NCBI GenBank assembly: GCA_026991065.1 | Contig: JALXCG010000348.1 | Location: 1-6,320 of the forward strand | Direction: 5' to 3' | Source: JALXCG01 sp026991065 [NCBI: Gemmatimonadota bacterium] | GTDB lineage: Bacteria; GCA-2686955 | Length of the DNA stretch: 6,320 nucleotides | Shown: positions 1 to 5,770 of the stretch, in pieces | Layout of the letters: each line of letters starts with the position of its first letter | How positions within the stretch are numbered: position 1 is the stretch's first letter | Program-made: the position numbers and the translations under genes | The notes under the pieces: generated by a model | The model's database searches: none | What the model was told of the DNA's origin: nothing | What the model saw: only the letters and a program-made list of their open reading frames with translations

Positions 1-114
1 GGCCTGAACATCGATCTCGGTCAGCACCCCGAAGCCCTCGACTTTCAGCAATTCAACCGTCTTGTTCTTGATCGCCGCGAAATCGCCGCTCAAAGCAACG
101 GTAAATCCGTACAT
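1..114 (-). CDS. DUF302 domain protein, N-terminal part (runs off left edge)
   Basis: The minus strand reads an uninterrupted 38-codon stretch from an ATG at 114-112 to the window edge. It begins MYGFTVALSGDF and ends with GFGVLTEIDVQA. The pattern of a short beta strand, an amphipathic helix (AAIKNKTVELLKVE) and then GFGVLTEIDV is the characteristic N-terminus of DUF302 proteins, small cytoplasmic alpha/beta domains of unknown biochemical role, often found in sulfur- and metal-metabolising bacteria. A strong GGAGG (complement of 120-124) five bases before the ATG fixes the start. There is no signal peptide. The gene is divergent from maeB across 188 bp, and I see no functional link between them. 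The missing C-terminal part prevents any check of completeness. Confidence 0.8.
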   Translation of the reverse strand, partial: MYGFTVALSGDFAAIKNKTVELLKVEGFGVLTEIDVQA

Positions 115-302
115 ATTTTCCTCCAGGAAAAACTCAAGTGTAGAAAACAAGTTTACGCTGAAATCCCGCCGATGTTCCACCAAACCGGGCAACCATTTTC
201 CGCGCCCGATATACACGGATGTTTGTGGAGAAGAGCTTGCGTAAGGACTATGCTGCGAGATCCCCCCGGATTTGCTATTCACAACTCAACGGGTACAAAG
301 CC
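115..302. other. Divergent intergenic region, DUF302 / maeB
   Basis: This 188-bp spacer must carry the promoters of both flanking genes. It is visibly more AT-rich at 111-165 than the coding DNA around it. I could not find a convincing -35/-10 pair on either strand. TATGCT at 249-254 resembles a -10 box for maeB, but the nearest -35-like TTGTGG is 20 bp upstream, which is too far. No inverted repeat of note is present. Confidence 0.5.
120..124 (-). promoter_or_regulatory. Shine-Dalgarno site of the DUF302 gene
   Basis: The minus strand reads GGAGG, then AAAAT, then ATG. This consensus ribosome-binding site at a five-base spacing confirms the start at 114 of a gene too short in this window to be recognised by length alone. 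Confidence 0.8.
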
Positions 303-2576
303 ATGGCCCTCAAGATTCGCGCTCAAGATGTTCTTGCGTATCACCAATCCCCGCGCCCGGGCAAGACTTCGGTGGTTCCAACCAAGCCCTGCTTGACGCA
401 GCGTGATCTTTCCTTCGCCTACACACCAGGGGTAGCCATCCCCTGCCTCGAGATCGAAGAGGATCCGTCCAAGGCACGGCTCTACACCAATCGCGCCAAC
501 CTGGTCGGCGTGATCAGCAACGGCACCGCCGTTCTTGGCCTGGGAGATATCGGCCCCCTCGCCGGAAAACCGGTGATGGAAGGCAAAGGCGTCCTCTTCA
601 ATCGCTTCGCCGGCATCGACGTCTTCGACATCGAAGTCGACACGAAGGATGTCGACGAATTCATCGCCGCCGTGCGTCTCCTCGCACCCACCTTCGGCGG
701 CATCAATCTGGAAGATATCAAGGCCCCCGAGTGTTTCGAGATCGAGGAACGGCTGGAGCGGGAACTCGACATTCCCGTCTTCCACGACGATCAGCACGGC
801 ACCGCCATCATCGCCACCGCCGGTCTGATCAACGCCCTCCATCTGCAGAAGAAGAAGGCCGAAGATATCAAAGTGGTCATTCTTGGCGCCGGCGCCGCCG
901 GTATCGCGATCTCCAACATGATGATGGGGATCGGCGTCAAGCGCTCCAACTGCCTGATGATCGATCGCCACGGCGTCATCTACACCGGCCGCAAAGAGGG
1001 CATGAACCCCTACAAAGAGCGGGTCGCCGTCGAAACCGATGCCCGCACCCTGGCCGACGCCATGCGCGGCGCCGATGTTTTCGCCGGGGTCTCCGGCCCC
1101 AACCTGGTCACCGACGAGATGATCCTCTCCATGGCCCCCAATCCGGCGATCTTCGCCATGGCCAACCCGGATCCGGAGATCTCCTACGACCGCGCCCGCG
1201 AGCTGCGCCCCGATGCGATTGTCGCCACCGGCCGCTCCGACTATCCGAACCAGATCAACAACGTCCTTGGCTTCCCCTTCATCTTCCGCGCCGCGCTGGA
1301 CGTTGGCGCCAGAGCCATCAACATCCCCATGAAGGTCGCCGCCGCCGAAGCTCTCGCAGCTCTGGCCCGCACCGACATTCCGGATGATGTCCTCGCCGCC
1401 TACGATCTGCAGGAGCTGCGCTTCAGCCGTGACTACATCATTCCCAAGCCACTCGACTCCCGGGTTCTGCTCTGGGTCGCCCCGGCGGTCGCCAAGGCAG
1501 CCGTCGAGTCAGGCGTCGCCGACCCCGACAAATGGCCGGGGACCGAAGAGTATCGCCGTCAGCTCGGGCGCTTTCTCGGTCCGGCATGGCGGGTCATGGG
1601 TGCCCTCTCCGAGCGCGCCCGGCGCTCCCCCGCGCGCATCGCTTTCTGCGAAGGCGACAACACTTACGTGATTCGCGCCGCCCAGCGCCTGCTCGACGAG
1701 AACATCTGCAAGCCGATTCTGGTCGGTGATGTCGAACGAATCCGCACCGTCGCCGACCAGCTTGAACTGCCGCTCGATGGGGTCGAACTGGTTCACCCGG
1801 AAACCTCCGAGTATCGCGAACACCTCCGCGACCAATACCTGGATCTGCGCCAGCGCCGTGGGGTGCCGCCGCGCACCGCCGAACGTCACATCAATGACCC
1901 CACCATTTTTGGCATGATGATGGTTCAGGAGGGGCTGGCCTGCGGCCTGGTCGGCGGTGTCGATCGTTTCTATCGCCAGGTGGTCAGCCCGGCCCTGCAG
2001 ATCATCGGCCCGCGGCCCGGCGTGCGCCGTGTCTCCTCCACGGTCGTGGCGGTCCAGCACGACCATCTGTACCTCCTCGCCGACCCCACCATCAACATCG
2101 ACCCCACGGCGGACGATATCGCCGAGATGGCGATCCTCACCGCCGAAACCGCCCGCGAAATTTTCCATCTTGAGCCACGGGTCGCGCTTCTCTCCTTCTC
2201 CAATTTCGGTTCCGTGAAGCACCCCGAAGCGCGCAAGATGGCCGCGGCGATGGAGATGATCCGCACGCTCGACCCCGAACTCGTGGTCGATGGCGAAATG
2301 CATCTCGATACCGCCGTCTCCCCGGAAACCGCGTCGGTTTTCCCCTTCTCGCGCATTCAGGGCGACGCCAACGTCTTGGTTTTCCCCAACCTGGCATCGG
2401 CAAATATCGCCTACAAACTGATGGCGCAGTTCGCCAAGGCCGAGATTCTCGGGCCCATTATCAACGGCCTCGCCAAGCCGGCGAACGTCCTCAACCATGT
2501 CGCTTCAGTCGAAGAGATTGTCCGCCTGGCTTCAGTCACCGTGTTGCAAGCACGCTATTTGACCCAATGCCAATAG
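303..2576 (+). CDS. maeB: NADP-type malic enzyme, MaeB class, with C-terminal phosphotransacetylase-like domain
   Basis: This cytoplasmic enzyme oxidatively decarboxylates malate to pyruvate and CO2, normally with NADP, supplying NADPH and pyruvate from the C4 pool. From the ATG at 303 the protein is 757 aa, close to E. coli MaeB (759 aa), and begins as the family does (helix, then PRPGK, PTKP and TQRDL). Malic domain, about residues 1-165: catalytic Tyr40 in AYTPGVA, catalytic Lys95 in VMEGKGVLF, metal ligands Glu137/Asp138 (NLEDI) and Asp163 (HDDQHGT). NAD(P)-binding Rossmann domain, about 166-395: GAGAAG at 195-200, ANPDPEI at 287-293, and [18 protein letters not shown] at 309-326. The phosphotransacetylase-like domain runs from about 435 to the end. 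By my alignment, the Pta catalytic Ser-Arg of the LSRG motif is replaced by Asn731-His732, so this half is probably a regulatory acetyl-CoA sensor, as known for MaeB enzymes. The frame is also open upstream to an ATG at 219, which would add 28 residues. That extension is unlike the family, so 303 is preferred, although its Shine-Dalgarno is weak. Confidence 0.96.
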   Translation: MALKIRAQDVLAYHQSPRPGKTSVVPTKPCLTQRDLSFAYTPGVAIPCLEIEEDPSKARLYTNRANLVGVISNGTAVLGLGDIGPLAGKPVMEGKGVLFNRFAGIDVFDIEVDTKDVDEFIAAVRLLAPTFGGINLEDIKAPECFEIEERLERELDIPVFHDDQHGTAIIATAGLINALHLQKKKAEDIKVVILGAGAAGIAISNMMMGIGVKRSNCLMIDRHGVIYTGRKEGMNPYKERVAVETDARTLADAMRGADVFAGVSGPNLVTDEMILSMAPNPAIFAMANPDPEISYDRARELRPDAIVATGRSDYPNQINNVLGFPFIFRAALDVGARAINIPMKVAAAEALAALARTDIPDDVLAAYDLQELRFSRDYIIPKPLDSRVLLWVAPAVAKAAVESGVADPDKWPGTEEYRRQLGRFLGPAWRVMGALSERARRSPARIAFCEGDNTYVIRAAQRLLDENICKPILVGDVERIRTVADQLELPLDGVELVHPETSEYREHLRDQYLDLRQRRGVPPRTAERHINDPTIFGMMMVQEGLACGLVGGVDRFYRQVVSPALQIIGPRPGVRRVSSTVVAVQHDHLYLLADPTINIDPTADDIAEMAILTAETAREIFHLEPRVALLSFSNFGSVKHPEARKMAAAMEMIRTLDPELVVDGEMHLDTAVSPETASVFPFSRIQGDANVLVFPNLASANIAYKLMAQFAKAEILGPIINGLAKPANVLNHVASVEEIVRLASVTVLQARYLTQCQ

Positions 2577-2594
2577 TCTTCACCGCATAACCCC

Positions 2595-2630
2595 GGGTGT
2601 GGGCGAAGTGTTGTGACTTCGTCCGCACCC
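2595..2630. terminator. Strong hairpin after maeB, probable terminator without U-tract
   Basis: The arms 2595-2609 (GGGTGTGGGCGAAGT) and 2616-2630 (ACTTCGTCCGCACCC) form a 15-bp stem with two G-T wobbles and no mismatch, around a 6-base loop. The hairpin lies 19 bp past the maeB stop and faces the convergent Rh gene. No T-run follows on either strand, so it is not a textbook intrinsic terminator. It may pause polymerase, block 3' exonucleases or act with Rho. Confidence 0.6.
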
Positions 2631-2642
2631 ACCGTGCGCCTC

Positions 2643-2679
2643 CCGAAATGCTCCGCCCGTGACCGCCGGAGCAGTTCGG
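2643..2679. terminator. Second hairpin in the convergent gap, possible terminator for the Rh gene
   Basis: The arms 2643-2655 (CCGAAATGCTCCG) and 2667-2679 (CGGAGCAGTTCGG) pair at 12 of 13 positions around an 11-base loop. The hairpin is 12 bp from the first one, between the convergent ends of maeB and the Rh gene. It may serve the minus-strand transcript, which would cross it about 130 bp past the Rh stop. No T-run is present. The rest of the gap (2680-2808) shows no gene. Confidence 0.45.
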
Positions 2680-2808
2680 TTTCGGCACGCATCGGTCGTG
2701 GCCGAAGCCGCCGATTCCCAGCGGCCCGGCTCTTGGCTCATCTTTGGGAGCCTGTCGCACTGCTGTCACGGTCTATCTTTTCGGCAAGCGAGCGTGACGC
2801 CGGTTGCA

Positions 2809-3891
2809 TCAATCCAGCGCGAACTCTTCGGCGTCCACATACGGCTCTGCCCGTCTTCCCAGCAATGCAAGGATCTTGCCGACCACCAGCCCGCAAGCAA
2901 CAGCCAGCACGATGGTCACGACAATCCCCGTAAGCTGGGCACCGGCACTGATTCCACCCACCGCAACCACCGCCGCGAGGCCGCCAAAAAGGCCCGGCAG
3001 ACCATGCAGGTGGAGCACGCCACAGGTGTCGACCTTCCGGATCGCCGCCTGGAAGCGCTCTTGGATAAGGGCGAAACCGACCGTCGACAGGGTGCCGGCG
3101 AGAACACCAATCACAAATGCGTAGGCCGGTGGAACCTTGTCGCAGGTGGAACCAATCGCCACGCCACCCGCGAGCGCGGCATTCGCGATATCGGCAGCCG
3201 AGATCTTCCCGCGCAGCCCGGACGATGCGACGTAGGTTGCCAGAGTGGAGCCGCAGAGAGCGAGAACAACATTGACGATCGTCGCCGGGACATCCTGAAC
3301 GGCAACCAACGCGGCACAGAAAGATGGCCAGAAAACCCAAAGCACCATGCTCCCGAGGAGAGAAAAGCGATCGCTCGTCTCGTCGGACTCGATGGGTGTT
3401 GCGAACTCTTGCGGCGTGGTCATGGAGAAAGCGACACCGAGGCCGAAGAGAGCCCCAAATGCGTGAATGACGATCGACCCGCCGGTATCGACAAAGCTGC
3501 CCGCCGGGATCAGCCCGAGTCCCCCGGAGAGCAAGATCCACTCATTGAATGCATAGCAGGGAATAAAGAGCAATCCGAGCAGCAGATACTGATTCATCTT
3601 GATGCGGCCGAGCACCGCTCCGGCACAGATCAAGAGGCTGGCCGCGCCGAATTCGGCCAGGATCAGGCGGTCGATACTGGAGTCGGCGCCACCCAAAATG
3701 CCCAGACTGTCTTTAAGGAAATAGAGGGGGATGGCGACGCTGACCAACAGGTAGGTGGCGGTGAGGGCCGAGCGTCCGTAGCGGCGAACGAAAACCATGA
3801 GAAAGCCGAAACCCACCAGCAGCATGGCCATGATGTGGATGGCTCGGAAGTACTTCTGAACCTCCAGCAGGGCTGACAACTCATCACTCAT
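2809..3891 (-). CDS. Rh-family (Rh50-like) ammonia/ammonium channel
   Basis: This inner-membrane channel conducts ammonia/ammonium and possibly CO2. The 360-aa protein matches the Rh branch of Amt/Rh, not bacterial AmtB: VGFGFLMVFVRRYG at 26-39, NEWILL at 116-121, GGSIVIHAFGALFGL at 137-151, LWVFWPSF at 184-191, NAALAGGVAIG at 237-247 and VDTCGVLHLHGLPG at 287-300. The superfamily's pore residues are present: twin histidines His143 and His296, Asp135 eight residues before the first His, and Phe81/Phe191 at the phenyl-gate positions of human RhCG by my alignment. About 11 membrane segments are expected, since the protein starts directly with the helix equivalent to Rh M1 and lacks the extra N-terminal helix of animal Rh proteins. 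The frame is open upstream to 4038, but MSDELSALLEVQKYF at 3891 starts where the homology begins. Only a weak purine-rich GAGAAAAGAGCAGAG precedes it. No glnK is adjacent, and the gene stands alone. Confidence 0.92.
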   Translation of the reverse strand: MSDELSALLEVQKYFRAIHIMAMLLVGFGFLMVFVRRYGRSALTATYLLVSVAIPLYFLKDSLGILGGADSSIDRLILAEFGAASLLICAGAVLGRIKMNQYLLLGLLFIPCYAFNEWILLSGGLGLIPAGSFVDTGGSIVIHAFGALFGLGVAFSMTTPQEFATPIESDETSDRFSLLGSMVLWVFWPSFCAALVAVQDVPATIVNVVLALCGSTLATYVASSGLRGKISAADIANAALAGGVAIGSTCDKVPPAYAFVIGVLAGTLSTVGFALIQERFQAAIRKVDTCGVLHLHGLPGLFGGLAAVVAVGGISAGAQLTGIVVTIVLAVACGLVVGKILALLGRRAEPYVDAEEFALD

Positions 3892-3935
3892 ATCTCTGCT
3901 CTTTTCTCGTCGTGACTGATCTGTTCTTGGGAAGT

Positions 3936-3950
3936 TCTGCATGGGGCAGA
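3936..3950. repeat. Small palindrome TCTGC-N5-GCAGA in the Rh leader
   Basis: A five-base inverted repeat with a five-base spacer lies 45 bp upstream of the Rh start codon. The same TCTGC/GCAGA words form the inner ends of the large inverted repeat at 4162-4201 and a pair at 4321-4339, so it could be an operator half-site pair. Five-base arms are also easily produced by chance. Confidence 0.3.
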
Positions 3951-3982
3951 GCATCGCTCGCGTCACGCTGCTGATACTCACC

Positions 3983-4014
3983 GCGCCCCCGAAAACCGTG
4001 AAAGCCGGGGGCGC
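3983..4014 (-). promoter_or_regulatory. GC-rich hairpin upstream of the Rh gene
   Basis: The arms GCGCCCCCG (3983-3991) and CGGGGGCGC (4006-4014) pair perfectly over 9 bp around a 14-base loop, 92 bp before the Rh start codon. If transcription begins upstream of it, the hairpin lies in the Rh 5' leader and could attenuate or stabilise the message. No T-run follows on the minus strand, and no riboswitch family is recognised. Confidence 0.35.
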
Positions 4015-4040
4015 CGGAATGGCGGCGCATCGTAGCACTG

Positions 4041-4300
4041 GTGGTCACGCTTTGCCGCTTGAATCCGCATCGTCCGGCAGCCCCTACCGAATTCCGCATT
4101 TGGCGCGCCCGCAGGGACGGTCACGCACCCTCGCCCGAACTCCCCCCATTCCAGCATTGTTGAATAGTCTGCAGTCACATCATCATGATTGCAGACTATT
4201 CCCGAATCCGCGCCGAACAGGATTCCCCAATCCGACTCTCTCACCACGAATCCTGGCGAAAAAGCCGGTCCAAATCGTCACACCGCAACCGCGTGACCAC
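4041..4300. repeat. Dispersed GTGGTCACGC-type words
   Basis: GTGGTCACGC at 4041-4050 recurs as its exact reverse complement GCGTGACCAC at 4291-4300. The core GGTCACGC also occurs at 4119-4126. Three copies of one 8-mer within 260 bp of non-coding DNA is more than chance predicts, so they are candidate binding sites for an unknown regulator. The coordinates span the first to the last copy. Confidence 0.35.
4162..4201. repeat. Perfect 12-bp inverted repeat, candidate activator-binding site
   Basis: The arms GAATAGTCTGCA (4162-4173) and TGCAGACTATTC (4190-4201) are exact reverse complements separated by 16 bases. The spacer ends in the palindrome ATCATGAT (4182-4189). The element is AT-rich compared with its surroundings. 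Its centre is about 145 bp upstream of the start site predicted from the sigma-54-like element at 4302, a usual distance for enhancer-binding-protein sites. It does not match the NtrC consensus. It could alternatively act as an RNA hairpin, but no T-run follows. Confidence 0.6.
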
Positions 4301-4301
4301 T

Positions 4302-4317
4302 TGGCCCGATTCCTGCG
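4302..4317 (+). promoter_or_regulatory. Candidate sigma-54 (-24/-12) promoter for the Met-rich operon
   Basis: The sequence TGGCCCGATTCCTGCG fits the sigma-54 consensus TGGCACG-N4-TTGC with two mismatches. The GG (4303-4304) and GC (4315-4316) cores are at exactly the required spacing, and a T precedes at 4301. It predicts a start near 4327-4328 and a leader of about 83 bases before the ATG at 4411. The upstream inverted repeat at 4162-4201 fits the need for a remote activator. No good sigma-70 pair was found nearby. Confidence 0.5.
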
Positions 4318-4396
4318 TTAGCAGACCCCTGCAATCTGCGCATCACCCCGAATCAGCGCGCGCTACGCACCCGATCGGGAGCCACGCTCCCCCGGA

Positions 4397-4402
4397 AAAG
4401 GA
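4397..4402 (+). promoter_or_regulatory. Shine-Dalgarno site of the Met-rich protein gene
   Basis: AAAGGA lies eight bases before the ATG at 4411 and decides that start, which also begins exactly at a signal peptide. A small hairpin (GGGAGC 4377-4382, GCTCCC 4386-4391) ends five bases before it and could influence translation. Confidence 0.7.
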
Positions 4403-4410
4403 CTACGACG

Positions 4411-4989
4411 ATGCAAAAAACTGTACGCACGATGACACTCTTCCTGACCCTCGCGGGCCTGACCCTCCCCGCCTACGCTCAACACGGTGGCGACAACATG
4501 ATGGGAGGTGGCGGAATGCATGGCGGAATGGAGATGGAGGGGATGCATTCGGGAGCGATGATGGAGCGGATGGACGGCATGCTGGAGCAGATGGGGGAGA
4601 TGATGGCGGAGATGCACGGTGGGCACCAGGAAAGCGCCGGTGAAGCGCATGAGGAACAGATGCAGATGCAGATGATGGGAGGAGCGGGGCAGCATGGAGC
4701 CGAGGGTTCAACGATGAACCTGGTGCAAGAGATGAACGGGGAGATGGAACGGATCCTGCCGGCGATGGAGTCGATGCTCAAGCAGATGCGTGAGTACATG
4801 GCCGGGCGGTCGGCGGCCGACCCCACGACCGGTGAAATAGAAACCATGATGACGAGCATGGAGAAGATGATGGGCTCCGGGCAGACGCTGGTCACCACGC
4901 TTCGCGCGATGGACGGCGGAACCGAATCCAGCGCCGCCGCCCCCGCCGGCAAAGAGAGCGGTGATCATCCGCGCAACCATCAACACTGA
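4411..4989 (+). CDS. Exported methionine/histidine-rich protein, putative soft-metal-binding
   Basis: I do not recognise a named family. The 192-aa protein starts with a Sec signal peptide (MQKTVRT, a hydrophobic core to about residue 20, and probable cleavage after AYA at 21-23), so it should act in the periplasm. The mature part has 31 Met in 169 residues and 10 His, with no Cys. Residues 24-95 are Gly/Met/His-rich with repeated MHGG, MEGMH, MMERM, MGEMM and QMQMQMM clusters. Residues 102-170 look like amphipathic helices that still carry Met every three to four residues (MERILPAMESMLKQMREYM; METMMT-like MTSMEKMM). The tail is Ala/Gly/Ser-rich and ends HPRNHQH. Thioether-rich, Cys-free exported proteins are known to bind Cu(I) or Ag(I) (methionine motifs of CopC/PcoA/CusB-type proteins), so copper handling is a reasonable inference, not a demonstration. 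It is the first gene of an apparent operon and has a good ribosome-binding site. Confidence 0.85.
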   Translation: MQKTVRTMTLFLTLAGLTLPAYAQHGGDNMMGGGGMHGGMEMEGMHSGAMMERMDGMLEQMGEMMAEMHGGHQESAGEAHEEQMQMQMMGGAGQHGAEGSTMNLVQEMNGEMERILPAMESMLKQMREYMAGRSAADPTTGEIETMMTSMEKMMGSGQTLVTTLRAMDGGTESSAAAPAGKESGDHPRNHQH

Positions 4990-4997
4990 AACCCACA

Positions 4998-5762
4998 ATG
5001 AAATCGGTCGACCACGCACAACTCGCCGGCACAGTGTCGCTCCTGCTGCTTACCACGGGCGTCCCCCGCACCGCGGCCGCGGCGGAGTGGCCGGCGCCAA
5101 CAGCATTCACGCAAACGCTTCGCACCCTGCGCCAGGAGCAGAATGGGATTCGTGGCGACTACCTCATCTCCTTCTCATCGCTGAAATTTGCCTCCGCCGA
5201 ATGGACCTTGCGGTCGAGTCTGAGCTGGCTTGCCTGGCGCGATGATGGCGGCGATCTACCGATCGCCGACGACGCCGGCCCCGGGGCGCTCTACCTCACC
5301 GCCGGTCACCGGGTCTGGCGCGCGCACACCGTCCTCGGATACTCCCAGGGGTGGCTGCGCCTGCGCACCAAGATTCCCCTGCAGCGCAATTCCAACATCA
5401 CCGGAACCGGCGCCACGGATTGGGGTGCCGGTCTCTTGCTCAAACAGCACCTGGGCGGTTTTTCGCTCCTGGGTGAAGGGGGCCTGATGAGCCTCGGTGA
5501 GCCACCTGGCGTCGACTATCACGCGCTGTTGAGCGGCTCCCTCTCAGTCAGCTTTCACCCTCCCGGTGTACCACTCTGGCCGCTGCTCAGCTACGCCGCG
5601 GCGACCCCCGCCACCCCCGGCGACCCCGCCTACGGAGAGTGGAGCGCGGGCGCCGGCCTATCCTTGACTTCCGCACTCTCGGTGAGTGCCCTCTACACGC
5701 GCGGAACTACAGCGATCAGCCCCCGTCACGGATTTTCGCTGAGCGCTTCACTCTATCGATAA
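4998..5762 (+). CDS. Putative outer-membrane beta-barrel protein (MetA-like transporter family)
   Basis: The 254-aa product has an N-terminal signal peptide (hydrophobic TVSLLLLTTGVP, probable cleavage around AAAA at 26-29), indicating export. The mature part alternates hydrophobic and polar residues in strand-like stretches with Gly/Pro turns, for example WTLRSSLSWLAW, LYLTAGHRVW, FSLLGEGGLMSLG and LSVSALYTR, as expected for a small outer-membrane barrel of roughly ten strands. The segment LRTKIPLQRNSNITGTGATD followed by WGAGLLL (122-148) resembles the K-P...GTG-TD-G signature of the 'MetA-pathway of phenol degradation' putative transporter family, whose true substrates are mostly unknown. 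The C-terminus is SLYR rather than the usual terminal aromatic residue. The start is 8 nt after the upstream stop and has no Shine-Dalgarno, so translation is probably coupled to the Met-rich gene. Family assignment is moderate; outer-membrane location is fairly likely. Confidence 0.8.
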   Translation: MKSVDHAQLAGTVSLLLLTTGVPRTAAAAEWPAPTAFTQTLRTLRQEQNGIRGDYLISFSSLKFASAEWTLRSSLSWLAWRDDGGDLPIADDAGPGALYLTAGHRVWRAHTVLGYSQGWLRLRTKIPLQRNSNITGTGATDWGAGLLLKQHLGGFSLLGEGGLMSLGEPPGVDYHALLSGSLSVSFHPPGVPLWPLLSYAAATPATPGDPAYGEWSAGAGLSLTSALSVSALYTRGTTAISPRHGFSLSASLYR

Positions 5763-5770
5763 ACATCATC

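Larger units (their letters stand above)
3892..4410. other. Long divergent regulatory region between the Rh gene and the Met-rich operon
   Basis: These 519 bp hold no convincing gene. Open frames on both strands lack ribosome-binding sites and recognisable protein features. The region instead carries, left to right: a TCTGC-N5-GCAGA palindrome (3936-3950), a GC-rich hairpin (3983-4014), GGTCACGC words at 4043-4050 and 4119-4126 with an inverted copy at 4291-4298, a perfect 12-bp inverted repeat (4162-4201), a sigma-54-like promoter (4302-4317), GCAGA-N9-TCTGC (4321-4339), a small GGGAGC/GCTCCC hairpin (4377-4391) and the ribosome-binding site of the next gene. Six GANTC sites fall within 4204-4354, against roughly one expected. 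Confidence 0.7.

Noticed and set aside
219-302. Upstream extension of maeB from an ATG at 219
   Set aside because: The 28 added residues do not resemble the family N-terminus, there is no Shine-Dalgarno before 219, and the start at 303 gives the normal MaeB length.
1509-2498. A 329-codon minus-strand open frame inside maeB
   Set aside because: It mirrors the maeB codon pattern, has Gly/His/Asp-rich low-information content and shows no ribosome-binding site or domain.
2659-3876. A 405-codon plus-strand open frame opposite the Rh gene
   Set aside because: It is antisense to a well-recognised channel, its product is an unstructured Gln/His/Arg/Glu-rich string with no family resemblance, and GC-rich coding DNA commonly keeps such frames open.
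3892-4038. Upstream extension of the Rh gene to 4038, for example as a signal peptide or extra helix
   Set aside because: The extension includes a charged segment (RTDQSRREKSRD) and no continuous hydrophobic helix, so it does not look like an M0 helix or a signal peptide, and it would translate the GC hairpin.
3978-4247. An 89-codon minus-strand frame with EFGRGC twice
   Set aside because: It starts at GTG with no properly spaced ribosome site and covers the regulatory repeats. The twofold EFGRGC reflects an imperfect 18-base DNA similarity (4077-4094 and 4125-4142, 13 of 18 identical) too weak to call a gene or a repeat family.
4185-4643. A 152-codon plus-strand frame beginning inside the large inverted repeat
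   Set aside because: It has no Shine-Dalgarno, its Arg/Ser/His-rich start gives way to a shifted reading of the Met-rich gene (Asp/Gly/Arg repeats), and it would overlap a gene with a clear signal peptide.
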